Counted from the stretch's first letter, positions 16,510 to 26,381 are shown. The stretch is DNA of 64,000 bases from Alteraurantiacibacter hainanensis (GCF_036321025.1 NZ_JAZAPB010000002.1:992001-1056000), one strand, 5' to 3'. Made by a program: numbers and translations. The notes: a model not told the origin generated them from the sequence alone.

Positions 16510-16950
16510 TTAATCGGCCGTGGCCTTCTTGCGACCGCGCTTCTGGCCAGGCTTGCGGCCAAGGCCGATCTTCTTCGCCAGTTCACGACGCTTCTCGGCA
16601 TAGTCGGGGGCGACCATCGGGTAATCCGCCGGCAGGTTCCAGCGTTCGCGATACTCCTCGGGCGTCATGCCGTGGTCGGTCATCAGGTGACGCTTGAGCA
16701 TCTTCATCTTCTTGCCGTCTTCCAGGCAGACCAGATGATCGTTCTTCACGGAGGCGCGCACCGATACGGCGGGCTCCGGACGATTCTCTTCGCTCTGCTC
16801 CGCGCCGAGACCGGCCAGCGCGCCATAGACATTCTCGATCAGCGAGGGCAGCGTGTCGCCCTCGACACTGTTGTTGGCAACGTGGGCAGTCACGATGTCT
16901 GCGGTAAGGGTGATCAGCATCTCGTCGACGCCGTTTTGTGTATTGTCCAT
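16510..16950 (-). CDS. mucR: MucR/Ros family transcriptional regulator
   Basis: 146 aa. H-NS-like global silencer of alphaproteobacteria. The N-terminal oligomerisation region (LITLTADIVTAHVANNSV, VYGALAGL) precedes the single prokaryotic zinc finger at about residues 75-110 (CLEDGKKMKMLKRHLMTDHG, then MTPEEYRERW). The C-terminal tail is highly basic (GRKPGQKRGRKK). The first zinc-ligand pair reads C-L-E-D rather than C-x-x-C, which is known in the family. The upstream 165 bp are AT-rich with a spaced inverted repeat, so autoregulation is plausible. Confidence 0.92.
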   Translation of the reverse strand: MDNTQNGVDEMLITLTADIVTAHVANNSVEGDTLPSLIENVYGALAGLGAEQSEENRPEPAVSVRASVKNDHLVCLEDGKKMKMLKRHLMTDHGMTPEEYRERWNLPADYPMVAPDYAEKRRELAKKIGLGRKPGQKRGRKKATAD

Positions 16951-17013
16951 TCGTTCCTCTGAATTGCGACCTGCTTTTTACCCGCTCTTGTGAGCGTGGA
17001 ACGGCGGGATTTA

Positions 17014-17056
17014 CGCAATTCACGTGCGATCACAAGACTTCATTCGGTGAATTGCG
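17014..17056. promoter_or_regulatory. Spaced 10-bp inverted repeat in the mucR upstream region
   Basis: CGCAATTCAC at 17014-17023 and its exact reverse complement GTGAATTGCG at 17047-17056. The centres are 33 bp apart, about three helical turns, inside an AT-rich stretch between rimI and mucR. Candidate operator pair for cooperative binding, possibly by MucR itself. Confidence 0.5.
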
Positions 17057-17115
17057 CAATAAATTTTCAGACGATAATGGCGCGCACAATTATTTCTCCG
17101 TTTTTGGCGAATTAA

Positions 17116-17571
17116 CTAAATTTCTTTCGCGAAAGTAATCGCGTCAATCGCTCCGCCAATAGCGCCCCTGTAATAACCCGCTCGGCGACCGATTTTTTCA
17201 AAACCGAATCGACGATAGAGGTGTTCGGCCGGGTTGCCGTCCCGCATCTCGAGAAAAATACGGTTAACCGAGCGATCCTTTGCCCGCTCTATTACTTCGT
17301 TCAGCAGTTCTCGGCCCACGCCAGTTCCGCGTACGGCGGGTATGACGGCGATCAGCAGGATTTCCTCTTCATCCAGCACTTGCCGGGTGAGGGCGAAACC
17401 GGTCGCGCGGTCGGGATCGACATCGCGCGTCCCGTCGGGGTCGATCAGGGTGAAGTAGACATTGCGCAGGGTCAGCGAGTCGGCGACCTGCCGCCGCGTC
17501 CACGCCTCGCCGTAGCGATGGTCGAACGCGGCATCCATGACCGCCATGATGGCATCGAGGGCATCGGTCAC
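17116..17571 (-). CDS. rimI: Ribosomal protein bS18 alanine N-acetyltransferase RimI
   Basis: 151 aa GNAT-fold acetyltransferase. The acetyl-CoA-binding segment AVIPAVRGTGVGRELLNEVI (R/QxxGxG/A) and the MRDGNPAEHLYRRFGFEKIG C-terminal motif, typical of RimI, are present. Its start overlaps the tsaB stop (ATGA), the standard tsaB-rimI pair. Confidence 0.9.
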   Translation of the reverse strand: MTDALDAIMAVMDAAFDHRYGEAWTRRQVADSLTLRNVYFTLIDPDGTRDVDPDRATGFALTRQVLDEEEILLIAVIPAVRGTGVGRELLNEVIERAKDRSVNRIFLEMRDGNPAEHLYRRFGFEKIGRRAGYYRGAIGGAIDAITFAKEI

Positions 17572-18188
17572 TTGCGCGCTTCCGGCAATTTCGCATCCGG
17601 TCCGCGACCGTAGATGGGCGTGAGATTCGCACCAAGCTGCCGGTCCTGCAGCAGGTTGGCGTGCCGTGCGTCGGGCAGCAGGTCCAGCGCCTCGCGCTCG
17701 TCGCCGAGCAGGGCCGCGAGTTCGGTCGCGCGATTGCCGGCGATCACCCGGTGACGCGCGGCCTGCACGGCCTGTTCCGGCGTAAGGGACCGAACTTCGT
17801 CCTCCGCCCCTTCGTCAGCGGAGAAGTTCTGGACGAAATATTCGCCGTGGCCGCCGTTCATGCACACCGTCACCGCACGCGGTCCAGCCTCGCACGCGCG
17901 GGCGCGGACGAGATGAAGCGTGGGATAGCCCAGAACTTCGGCCCCCCAGGCCAGCCTCAGCGCCCGCGCGGCGGCAAGGCCGATGCGCACGCCGGTAAAG
18001 CTGCCGGGTCCAAGCGAAACGACGATGCGATCGGCGCGTCCCTTGTCAGGCAATTCGGCGATCATCGGCACGAGTCGTTCGGCATGGCCGCGCCCGATGA
18101 TCTCGCAGCGCCCGTCCACCAGCCGTGCGTCGTCGAACAGCGCCGCCGAACAGGCCTCGGTCGCGCAATCTATTGCCAGTACCCTCAC
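17568..18188 (-). CDS. tsaB: tRNA threonylcarbamoyladenosine biosynthesis protein TsaB
   Basis: 206 aa ASKHA-fold protein that partners TsaD and TsaE in t6A37 formation. The N-terminus MRVLAIDCATEACSAALF, HAERLVPMI and the SLGPGSFTGVRIGLAAARAL stretch are diagnostic. Overlaps rimI by four bases. Confidence 0.93.
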   Translation of the reverse strand: MRVLAIDCATEACSAALFDDARLVDGRCEIIGRGHAERLVPMIAELPDKGRADRIVVSLGPGSFTGVRIGLAAARALRLAWGAEVLGYPTLHLVRARACEAGPRAVTVCMNGGHGEYFVQNFSADEGAEDEVRSLTPEQAVQAARHRVIAGNRATELAALLGDEREALDLLPDARHANLLQDRQLGANLTPIYGRGPDAKLPEARK

Positions 18189-18214
18189 GCCGTCCGGTTA
18201 GGGCGGTTGGGCGG

Positions 18215-18808
18215 TCAGATCAATCTGTTGAAACGGTCGAAATCGGGGCGCGGGCTGCGGTCGAAGATCGTGCTGCGATCGCCGTAGCCGATCGAGCAAA
18301 GCCAGTCGGCGCGATAGCGCGGCTGGTCGGCGAAGAATTCCTTCGTGGTCGCGTCCTGATCGAAACCCGACATGGGGCCGCAATCGAGGCCCAGCGAACG
18401 GGCAGCCAGCATCAGGTAGGCGCCCTGCAGCACGGAGTTGCGGAATGCGCTTTCGCGGCGCTTGTCCTCGTCACCCTCGAACCAGCTCTTGGCGTCGGTG
18501 TGGGGAAACAGCCAGGGCAGCTGCTCGTGGAAATCGAGATCGTAACCGATGATGACGCAGACCGGGGCCGTCAGGATTTTCTTCTGGTTGCCCTCGCTGG
18601 CACAGTTCGCCAGCCGCTCTTTCGATTCCTTCGACTTGCACCACACGAAACGGCCGGGCTGCTGGTTGGCGGACGTCGGCCCCATCTTCGCAAGTTCGTA
18701 GATGGCGTGGATCTGCTCGTCGGTCACTTCGCGGTCGTGCCAGCCGTTGAAGCTGCGCGCTTCGCGAAAGATCAGGTCGAGATCGGCATCGGACAGGGTA
18801 TCGGTCAT
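18215..18808 (-). CDS. rutE: Nitroreductase-family protein, malonic semialdehyde reductase (RutE) type
   Basis: 197 aa flavin-dependent oxidoreductase. AKMGPTSANQQPGRFVW and AARSLGLDCGPMSGFD match the RutE/HadB subgroup, which reduces malonic semialdehyde to 3-hydroxypropionate in pyrimidine catabolism. No other rut genes are present, so the physiological substrate is uncertain. It lies 26 bp upstream of tsaB on the same strand. Confidence 0.8.
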   Translation of the reverse strand: MTDTLSDADLDLIFREARSFNGWHDREVTDEQIHAIYELAKMGPTSANQQPGRFVWCKSKESKERLANCASEGNQKKILTAPVCVIIGYDLDFHEQLPWLFPHTDAKSWFEGDEDKRRESAFRNSVLQGAYLMLAARSLGLDCGPMSGFDQDATTKEFFADQPRYRADWLCSIGYGDRSTIFDRSPRPDFDRFNRLI

Positions 18809-18882
18809 GCGGGGAGTGTCTCCAGAATTGGGGGTTCACCCTGCCAACGCAGGCAGGCCCGATTGGTTCTGGTTTGCCTGTA

Positions 18883-19464
18883 TCAGGCGGCGCGCACTTC
18901 GCTGACTTCGGGCACGTAGTGCTTCAGCAGCCCCTCGATACCGTGCTTCAGCGTGGCGGTGGAACTGGGGCAGCCGGAGCACGCGCCCTGCATCTGCAGA
19001 TAGACCACGCCGGAACGGAAGCCGCGATAGCGGATATCGCCGCCATCGTTCGCCACGGCGGGGCGCACGCGGGTTTCGATCAGTTCCTTGATCTGGGCCA
19101 CGATGTCCTCTGTGCCCTCGTCGTCGCCAAGGTCGCTCTCGTCCTCCTCGGGCGGCACGGAGAAGCCGCTCGCATCACCGCCGGTGAACAGCGGGGCTTC
19201 CGACACGAAATGGTCCAGCAGCACGGCCACGACCTGCGGCTTCAGGTCACCCCAGGCAACGCCGGGGGCGGCGGTTACCGATACGAAATCAGTGCCGAAG
19301 AACACGCCGGTCACCTCGCCGGTATCGAACAGGGCCTGTGCCAGGGGGCTTGCCTCGGCCTCTTCCGGAGAAGCGAAGTCGCGGGTGCCCTGCGGCATCA
19401 CCGTGCGTCCCGGCAGGAACTTCAGCGTGGAAGGATTGGGCGTGGTTTCGGTTTCGATGAACAT
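18883..19464 (-). CDS. NfuA/NifU-type Fe-S scaffold protein
   Basis: 193 aa from ATG 19464 (MFIETETTPNPSTLKFLPG), the invariant N-terminus of Nfu_N. The N-terminal Nfu domain (about 1-90) is followed by an acidic linker (EEDESDLGDDEG) and a NifU C-terminal domain with the cluster-binding CSGCPSS (CxxC). It delivers Fe-S clusters to client proteins such as MiaB. The 60-bp open extension upstream is not used. Confidence 0.92.
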   Translation of the reverse strand: MFIETETTPNPSTLKFLPGRTVMPQGTRDFASPEEAEASPLAQALFDTGEVTGVFFGTDFVSVTAAPGVAWGDLKPQVVAVLLDHFVSEAPLFTGGDASGFSVPPEEDESDLGDDEGTEDIVAQIKELIETRVRPAVANDGGDIRYRGFRSGVVYLQMQGACSGCPSSTATLKHGIEGLLKHYVPEVSEVRAA

Positions 19465-19581
19465 GTCATGCGATGTAGGGTCGCCGGATGGCCGGGGCAA
19501 GGCTGGCAGACGCGGGTGGCGCAAGGCTTTCTTCGCCCCTATTCACCCTTGCTTCATCGCTCGCTGGCCTAATGGGGCACC

Positions 19582-22521
19582 ATGACATTCCTTTCGCGCA
19601 CCGCTCGCGCTCTCCTTCCGCTCGTCCTTCTCGTTCCGGTCCCGGCACTGGCGCAGTCGCCGCTGACCTGCACCATTCCCGCTACCCAGGCCGATGCGCC
19701 CGAGTATGCGCAGCCGGACGACCCATGGATCTATCGCGGGACCGACATTCCCATCGACGAACAGTGGCTGTTCGGCGAACTGCCCAACGGCCTGCGCTAT
19801 GCGGTGCGGCAGAACGGCGTTCCGCCCTGCCAGATGAGCCTGCGCGTCGCCATCGATGCAGGCTCGCTCCACGAGCGTGACCAGGAGCGCGGCTTTGCCC
19901 ACCTGCTGGAGCACATGATCTTCCGCGAATCGGTCTATTTCGGGCCGGGCGAGGCGATCCCGCACTTCCAGCGCCTTGGCGCTGCCCTGGGCAACGATAC
20001 CAATGCCACCACCAGCCCGACGCAGACGGTCTACAAGCTTGACCTGCCGGGGGCCACGCGCGCCAGCATGGACGAAAGCATCCGCCTGTTCACCGGCATG
20101 GTGACACAGCCCACGCTCTCTGCCGAGAACGTGGCGACCGACGTGCCCATCGTGCTTTCGGAACGGCGCGAGCGGGCAGGGCCGGCACGCCGCGTGCAGG
20201 AGGCGACGACCGCCACGCTGTTCGCCGGCCAGCGCCTGGCGGAGCGCAGCCCGATCGGCACCGTGGAAACGCTGGAAGGCGCCACGGCAGAGGCGGTGCA
20301 GGCGTTTCACCAGCGTTGGTATCGCCCCGAGAACGCCGTCGTGGTGCTGGTAGGCGATGCCGACGAGCAAGTGCTCGCCGCGATGGTGGAAAAGCACTTC
20401 GCCGATTGGCAGGTGCCCGGAGAGCCGGTGCCGGCACCCGATTTCGGTGATCCCGTCGCCCCGCGGGGGGCCGATCAGGACAACCCGGTGGGCGAGGTGA
20501 ACGTGATCGTCGAACCCGGCCAGACCCGCGCACTCACCTACGCCGTGATGCGCGAATGGGTGCAGGTGGTCGACAATCTCGAATACAACCGGCGCAACCT
20601 GCTGAAGCAGGTGGCTGCGGCCATCGTCAATCGACGCCTCGAAACCCGCGCCCGCGCCGGCGGCAGCTATCTCGTCGCCTCGGTGGGGCGCGACAAGGTC
20701 AGCCGGTCCGTCGACGGCACCCTCGTCAATGTCACGCCGCTGGGCGACAACTGGGAAGCGGCGCTGGCCGACGTGCGCGGCGTGATCGCCGATGCCGTGG
20801 CCGCACCGCCCAGCCAGGCGGAGATCGACCAGGCCGTGTCGCTGTTCGACGTCGCCTTCGTCGACATGGTTGAACAGTCGCGCATCCAGGCCGGATCGCA
20901 GCTGGCGGACCAGATCGTGCAGGCGGTAGACATTCGCGAGGCCGTGGCCAGCCCCGAGACTTTTCTCGAGGTGTTCCGCTCCATAAGCGAGCGCTTCACG
21001 CCCGAACAGGTGCTGGAAGCGACGCAGGAACTGTTCGACGGCGAAGTGGTGCGTGCATTGATGCTGACGCCGGAACCGGGCGATGCCGACGTGGCGCAAT
21101 TGCGCGCCGCGCTGGAGCGACCCGCCGTCGCCAGCGCCTCCGCCCGCGACGATGCCGAGGCCATCGACTTCGCCGACCTGCCGCCCATTGGCGAGCCGAC
21201 CCTGCCCAGCGTGCGCGAGCCGCTGGGAGTCCTCGATATCGAGCGACTGGTATTCGACAACGGCGTTCGCGCACTGCTGTACAGCGGTGACAACGAACCG
21301 GGCCGGGTTACCGTGCGGGTTCGCTTCGGCGCCGGCTGGCGCGGGTTCGAGGATGACGAGGCGGCCTATGCCCATCTCGCCCCCATGGCTTTGGTGAATT
21401 CGGGCGTCGGTCCGCTAGATCAGAACGACATCGACCGCGCGGCCGCGGGCAGCAAGCTGGGCTTCGATTTCAGCATCGACGACGGCGCCTTCGTGTTCGA
21501 GGGGCTTACGCGCCAGGAAGACCTTGCCGCGCAGCTCTATCTGTTTGCCGCCAAGCTGCAGAACCCCGGCTGGGACCCCGCGCCGTTCGAACGTGCCAAG
21601 GCCAGCGCGCTGCTCGCCTACGATTCCTACAGCCGCGACCCCAACGGCGTACTCAACCGCGATCTCGATTACCTGCTGCGCGACCGCGATCCCCGGTTCG
21701 CCACGCCCGGACCCGAGGAGATGGAGCAGGCCACGGCGGAAGGGTTCCGCCGCACATGGTCGCGCCTGCTGGCGCAGGGCCCTGTGGAAGTGGCCGTTTT
21801 CGGCGATATCGACCGCGAGGAGACGATAGAGGCGCTGTCGCGCACCTTCGGCGCGATCGATCCGCGCATGCCGCTGACCCCCGAAGTCGCCGACCGCGAC
21901 CTGCCGTTCCCCGAGATCGGTAGCGGACCGGTTCGCCTGACCCACGAGGGCGATTCCGATCAGGCCGCTGCCGTCATCGCATGGCCCACGGCCGGCGGAT
22001 CGGAGGGCCTGGTGCAGAGCCGCAAGCTGGACCTGCTGGCGCAGATTTTCTCCATCCGCCTGATGGACGGTCTGCGCGAGCGGGCGGGCGCCGCCTATGC
22101 GCCGTTCGTCACGTCCAGCTGGCCGCTGGATACCGACACGGGCGGGCTGATCTTCGCGCTCGTGCAACTCGATCCCTCGCTGGTGCCCGCCTTCTTCGAA
22201 GAGGCGAACATGATCGTCGAGGATCTGGCCCAGAACGGCCCGACGACGGACGAACTGGCCCGCGTGGTGGAGCCGGTGCGCCAGCGCATCGAACGCGCCA
22301 GCACCGGCCACACCTTCTGGCTCAACCAGCTCGAGGGTTCGGCACAGGACCGCAACCGGGCGATCTACCTGCAATCGCTCTACAGCGACTATGCCAACGC
22401 CACGCCCGAGGAACTGCAGGCGCTGGCGCAGCGCTATCTCGTCTCGCGACCGGGTCTGCGCATTTCCGTTCTGCCGGAAGGCGAGGGCGGGGCTGCGCTC
22501 AACACGACAGCGGGACGCTAG
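19582..22521 (+). CDS. Exported M16-family zinc metalloprotease (pitrilysin/insulinase)
   Basis: 979 aa. Signal peptide (cleavage near VPALAQ) and two M16 units in tandem. The inverted zinc motif HLLEH is at residues 107-111, with downstream glutamates (EAVQAFHQRWYRPENAVVVLVGD region). The C-terminal half (about 540-960) retains the M16 fold (RERAGAAYAPFVTSSWP) but has no HxxEH and is the usual inactive partner. Predicted periplasmic peptidase degrading small peptides. Confidence 0.92.
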   Translation: MTFLSRTARALLPLVLLVPVPALAQSPLTCTIPATQADAPEYAQPDDPWIYRGTDIPIDEQWLFGELPNGLRYAVRQNGVPPCQMSLRVAIDAGSLHERDQERGFAHLLEHMIFRESVYFGPGEAIPHFQRLGAALGNDTNATTSPTQTVYKLDLPGATRASMDESIRLFTGMVTQPTLSAENVATDVPIVLSERRERAGPARRVQEATTATLFAGQRLAERSPIGTVETLEGATAEAVQAFHQRWYRPENAVVVLVGDADEQVLAAMVEKHFADWQVPGEPVPAPDFGDPVAPRGADQDNPVGEVNVIVEPGQTRALTYAVMREWVQVVDNLEYNRRNLLKQVAAAIVNRRLETRARAGGSYLVASVGRDKVSRSVDGTLVNVTPLGDNWEAALADVRGVIADAVAAPPSQAEIDQAVSLFDVAFVDMVEQSRIQAGSQLADQIVQAVDIREAVASPETFLEVFRSISERFTPEQVLEATQELFDGEVVRALMLTPEPGDADVAQLRAALERPAVASASARDDAEAIDFADLPPIGEPTLPSVREPLGVLDIERLVFDNGVRALLYSGDNEPGRVTVRVRFGAGWRGFEDDEAAYAHLAPMALVNSGVGPLDQNDIDRAAAGSKLGFDFSIDDGAFVFEGLTRQEDLAAQLYLFAAKLQNPGWDPAPFERAKASALLAYDSYSRDPNGVLNRDLDYLLRDRDPRFATPGPEEMEQATAEGFRRTWSRLLAQGPVEVAVFGDIDREETIEALSRTFGAIDPRMPLTPEVADRDLPFPEIGSGPVRLTHEGDSDQAAAVIAWPTAGGSEGLVQSRKLDLLAQIFSIRLMDGLRERAGAAYAPFVTSSWPLDTDTGGLIFALVQLDPSLVPAFFEEANMIVEDLAQNGPTTDELARVVEPVRQRIERASTGHTFWLNQLEGSAQDRNRAIYLQSLYSDYANATPEELQALAQRYLVSRPGLRISVLPEGEGGAALNTTAGR

Positions 22522-22650
22522 CGCCCCGCGCACGACCGTTTCTCAAGTAACCTTTGCGCCGCGCCGGGTGGGGGAGTATGAAATGTACTTCCCCGACAAT
22601 ATGAGTTGACTGGCCCGGCGGGGATCGGGCGCGCTTGAACGAGATTTGAC

Positions 22651-24030
22651 TTGGCACACGACTGGACACCCGAAAGCTGGAAGCAGGACCGCTTCACCGC
22701 GAAGCACCTGCCCCGATACGAAGATGCAGAGGCCCTGGCCGATGCAGTAGGAACGCTGTCCGGCTTTCCGCCGCTGGTGTTCGCGGGTGAAGCGCGCGAG
22801 CTGAAGAACCACCTGGCGCAGGTTGCCGCCGGTCAAGCCTTCCTGGTGCAGGGCGGCGACTGCGCGGAAAGCTTTGCCGAATTCGGCCCGAACAATATCC
22901 GCGATACCTTCCGCGTGATCCTGCAGATGGCGGCGGTGCTGACCTTCGCCAGCAAGATGCCTGTGGTGAAGGTCGGTCGCATGGCCGGCCAGTTCGCCAA
23001 GCCGCGCAGTTCCGATACCGAGACAAAGGGCGACGTGACGCTGCCGAGCTACTTCGGCGACAACGTGAACGGCATCGAGTTCAGCCCGGAATCACGCACC
23101 AACGATCCGCAGCGCATGGTGCGCGCCTATTCGCAGTCCGCGGCAACGCTGAACCTGCTTCGCGCCTTTGCCGGCGGCGGCTATGCCAACCTGCGTCAGG
23201 TTCACCAGTGGACGCTGGAATTCATGGATCGCAGCGCCTGGACCAGGGAATTCCAGCAGATCGCCGACCGCATCGGCGAATCGCTGGACTTCATGGAGGC
23301 CTGCGGCGTCGACATCGAGAACGACCCGCATCTGAAGGCGACCAGCTTCTACACCAGCCACGAGGCGCTTCTGCTGCCTTACGAGCAGGCCATGACCCGT
23401 CAGGATTCGCTGACCGGCGACTGGTACGACACCTCCGCCCACTTCCTGTGGATCGGCGACCGCACCCGCTTCATCGACAGCGCGCATGTCGAATTCCTGC
23501 GCGGGGTGAAGAACCCGATCGGCGTGAAATGCGGCCCTTCGCTGGAGCCCGACGCGCTGCTGGAGATGCTGGACGTTCTCAATCCCGCGCGCGAGCCAGG
23601 CAGGATCACGCTGATCAGCCGTTTCGGCGCGGGCAAGGTGGAAGAAGGCCTGCCGCCGCTGGTGCGCGCGGTCGCGCGCGAAGGCCAGCCGGTGGTGTGG
23701 AGCTGCGACCCGATGCACGGCAACGTCATCAAGTCCGACAGCGGATACAAGACCCGCCCGTTCGATCGCATCCTGTCCGAAGTGCGCGGCTTCTTCGCGG
23801 TTCACCGGGCCGAAGGCACCCACGCGGGCGGCATCCATGTCGAGATGACGGGGCAGGACGTGACCGAGTGCACCGGCGGGTCCGTCGCCATCACCGATGC
23901 CGGTCTGGCCGACCGTTACCACACGCACTGCGATCCGCGCCTCAATGCGGCGCAGGCGCTGGAACTGTCGTTCCTGCTCGCAGAAATGCTGAACCTGGAG
24001 CTTGGCGAGGCGCGCGAAGCCGCCGAATAA
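22651..24030 (+). CDS. 3-deoxy-7-phosphoheptulonate synthase, class II
   Basis: 459 aa. First step of the shikimate pathway (PEP + erythrose 4-phosphate to DAHP). The class II (plant/mycobacterial) type is indicated by the N-terminus WTPESWKQDRFTAKHLPRY, VQGGDCAESF, RMAGQFAKPRS and the GIHVEMTGQDVTECTGG motif. The start is a TTG at 22651; no better start agrees with the family N-terminus. Monocistronic as far as visible. Confidence 0.95.
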   Translation: MAHDWTPESWKQDRFTAKHLPRYEDAEALADAVGTLSGFPPLVFAGEARELKNHLAQVAAGQAFLVQGGDCAESFAEFGPNNIRDTFRVILQMAAVLTFASKMPVVKVGRMAGQFAKPRSSDTETKGDVTLPSYFGDNVNGIEFSPESRTNDPQRMVRAYSQSAATLNLLRAFAGGGYANLRQVHQWTLEFMDRSAWTREFQQIADRIGESLDFMEACGVDIENDPHLKATSFYTSHEALLLPYEQAMTRQDSLTGDWYDTSAHFLWIGDRTRFIDSAHVEFLRGVKNPIGVKCGPSLEPDALLEMLDVLNPAREPGRITLISRFGAGKVEEGLPPLVRAVAREGQPVVWSCDPMHGNVIKSDSGYKTRPFDRILSEVRGFFAVHRAEGTHAGGIHVEMTGQDVTECTGGSVAITDAGLADRYHTHCDPRLNAAQALELSFLLAEMLNLELGEAREAAE

Positions 24031-24132
24031 TCCTTGGCTAGAGGACAGGTGGGTCGAAAGTCGGGGTTTCAATCGGAAACCCGATCGGTCATTCATGCGT
24101 AGGACGAGGACAACCGACGACGGGAGAGGGCA

Positions 24133-25395
24133 TTGCCCCAAGCCAATACCCGCCACCATGGCGACCGGTCCACGCCTTCGCTGGCAGATCGATTCTCTGC
24201 CACCCGCCACCTGACGGAAAGCCTGCTCGAACCGCTGAGCGAGGCCGATGCCACGATCCAGTCGATGGAAGATGCCTCGCCCGCCAAGTGGCATGCGGCG
24301 CACACGACGTGGTTCTGGGAAACATTCCTGCTGCGTGACCGGCTGCCCGGTTACAAGCTCTTCGACGAGGAATGGCCGTTCCTGTTCAATTCCTATTACG
24401 AGGCCGAGGGCGCGCGCATGCTGCGCAGCCAGCGCGGCCTGGTGACGCGCCCGACCCTTGCCGAGGTTCTCGAATGGCGCGCGCACGTGAACGCGGCGAT
24501 GGAGCCCCTGCTAGGCGACGAACGGCACACCGACCTGATCGAGCTTGGCGTCGCCCACGAACAGCAGCACATCGAACTGCTGCTGACCGACATCAAGCAT
24601 GCCCTGTCGAAGAACCCGCTGGGCCCGGCCATGTGGCCCGGCGCACCCCGGCGCGAGGCCAGGCAGGACGACGGCTGGATTTCGCATCCCGGCGGCATCG
24701 CCCGCATCGGTCACCAGTCGGATGGATTCGCCTTCGATAACGAGGGGCCGGTGCATCGCACGCTGCTGGAACCCTTCGCCCTTTCGCGGCGGCTGGTGAC
24801 CAACGGCGAGTGGGACGAGTTCATCGCCGACGGCGGCTACAGCGATCATCGGCTTTGGCTGTCGGACGCATGGGCCTGGATCGATCGCTGCAATATCACC
24901 GCGCCGCTCTACTGGCGCGACGGCCAGCACTTCACCCATTCCGGCTGGCAGGACCGCGACCCCGATGCGCCGGTGGCGCACATCTCGTATTACGAGGCCG
25001 ATGCCTTCGCCAGCTGGGCTGGCGCGCGCCTGCCGACCGAATTCGAATGGGAAGCCGTGGCGCGCGGGCAGAACGAGCCGGACAGCGATCACCGGTTCGA
25101 TGCCGGCGCCGGCAACCAGCTTGACGAGGCAGCAGCGCCTGCGCCCGTGGGAACCGGCGAGCTGTTCGGTGACGTATGGCAGTTCACCCGTTCCGCCTAT
25201 CTGCCCTATCCGCGTTTCAAGCCGGCCGAAGGGGCGGTAGGCGAATACAACGGCAAGTTCATGTCAGGGCAGTGGGTGCTGAAAGGGGCCAGTTGTGCCA
25301 CCGTTCGCGGTCATTCGCGCCCCAGCTACCGCAATTTCTTCTATCCTCAGCAGCGGTGGCAGTTCACCGGCCTGAGGCTGGCAAAGGACATCTGA
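24133..25395 (+). CDS. egtB: Ergothioneine biosynthesis sulfoxide synthase EgtB
   Basis: 420 aa. Non-haem iron enzyme joining hercynine to a thiol donor during ergothioneine synthesis. The DinB-like N-terminal domain carries metal ligands (WHAAHTTWFWETF near residues 53-64, and HEQQHIE at 142-148, the HX3HxE motif). The C-terminal formylglycine-generating/C-type-lectin-like domain follows (SYYEADAFASWAGARLPTE, ATVRGHSRPSYRNFFYP). The start is TTG 24133 with GGGAGAGGG upstream. Its TGA overlaps the egtD ATG. Confidence 0.93.
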   Translation: MPQANTRHHGDRSTPSLADRFSATRHLTESLLEPLSEADATIQSMEDASPAKWHAAHTTWFWETFLLRDRLPGYKLFDEEWPFLFNSYYEAEGARMLRSQRGLVTRPTLAEVLEWRAHVNAAMEPLLGDERHTDLIELGVAHEQQHIELLLTDIKHALSKNPLGPAMWPGAPRREARQDDGWISHPGGIARIGHQSDGFAFDNEGPVHRTLLEPFALSRRLVTNGEWDEFIADGGYSDHRLWLSDAWAWIDRCNITAPLYWRDGQHFTHSGWQDRDPDAPVAHISYYEADAFASWAGARLPTEFEWEAVARGQNEPDSDHRFDAGAGNQLDEAAAPAPVGTGELFGDVWQFTRSAYLPYPRFKPAEGAVGEYNGKFMSGQWVLKGASCATVRGHSRPSYRNFFYPQQRWQFTGLRLAKDI

Positions 25396-26381
25396 TGGCC
25401 GAAAACCAGGGTATCAAGCTGGTCGACCTGGACGAGGACGGCGTCAACCGCGCCTTTCGCGCTGACGTGCTGGCGGGGCTGCGCCAGGGTCAGAAGGCGC
25501 TTCCCGCGCGCTGGCTTTACGACGATGCCGGATCGCAGCTGTTCGAGGATATTACCCGGGTCGAGGAATATTATCCCACCAGGGCGGAGACGGAAATCCT
25601 TGAGAACCGGGGCGATGAATTCGCAAGGGCAGTGGGGCCGGGCCGCGCGGTCGTGGAATTCGGCTCCGGCTCCTCGGTAAAGACGCCGCTGTTGCTGCGG
25701 GCCATCGAACCGGGCGCCTACGTGCCGCTGGATATCGCGGGCGATTTCCTGCGCGCGGCCGCGGCCGAGCTTTCGGCCAAGTTTCCCGGCCTGCCGGTCT
25801 ATCCGGTGGAGGCCGACTTCAACCGCCGTGTCGAGCTGCCCCCGGAAGTCGCGGACATGCCCAAGCTGGGCTTCTTTCCCGGCTCCACCATCGGCAACAT
25901 GGTGCCGCGCACGGCAGTGGACCTGCTGCGATCCATGCGCGAGACGCTGGGCGACAATGCCATGCTGCTGATCGGCATGGACCTGATCAAGGATCAGAAG
26001 GTGCTGGAAGCCGCATACGACGATGCGGAAGGGGTGACGGCGGCCTTCAACATCAACCTTCTGCACCGCATCAATCGCGAGCTGGACGGTACCTTTCCCA
26101 TCGAGCAGTTCCATCACGAGGCGCGCTGGAACGACACTTTCGCGCGCATCGAGATGCACCTGGTCGCCGATGCCGACGTCTCCTTCAGCGTGGCGGGCGA
26201 GGAATTCACGATGCGCCGGGGCGAGACGATCCACACCGAGAACAGCCACAAGTTCGACGCGCGCAGCTCCAACACCCTGCTGCTGGCCGGACACTGGACG
26301 CCGATTGCGCGCTGGACGGACGAAAAGGGGCGCTTCTCCGTCATTCTCGCCGAAGCGACCATTCCGCGAGCGGCGCCGTGA
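25395..26381 (+). CDS. egtD: L-histidine N-alpha-methyltransferase EgtD
   Basis: 328 aa. Trimethylates histidine to hercynine using SAM. SRWLYDD-like ARWLYDDAGSQLFEDITR, FGSGSSVKTPLLL and PGSTIGNM (all SAM-domain signatures of EgtD) are present, with FNINLLHRINREL toward the substrate site. The start codon overlaps the egtB stop by one base and the stop overlaps the next gene (GTGA), so translation is coupled through all three genes. Confidence 0.95.
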   Translation: MAENQGIKLVDLDEDGVNRAFRADVLAGLRQGQKALPARWLYDDAGSQLFEDITRVEEYYPTRAETEILENRGDEFARAVGPGRAVVEFGSGSSVKTPLLLRAIEPGAYVPLDIAGDFLRAAAAELSAKFPGLPVYPVEADFNRRVELPPEVADMPKLGFFPGSTIGNMVPRTAVDLLRSMRETLGDNAMLLIGMDLIKDQKVLEAAYDDAEGVTAAFNINLLHRINRELDGTFPIEQFHHEARWNDTFARIEMHLVADADVSFSVAGEEFTMRRGETIHTENSHKFDARSSNTLLLAGHWTPIARWTDEKGRFSVILAEATIPRAAP

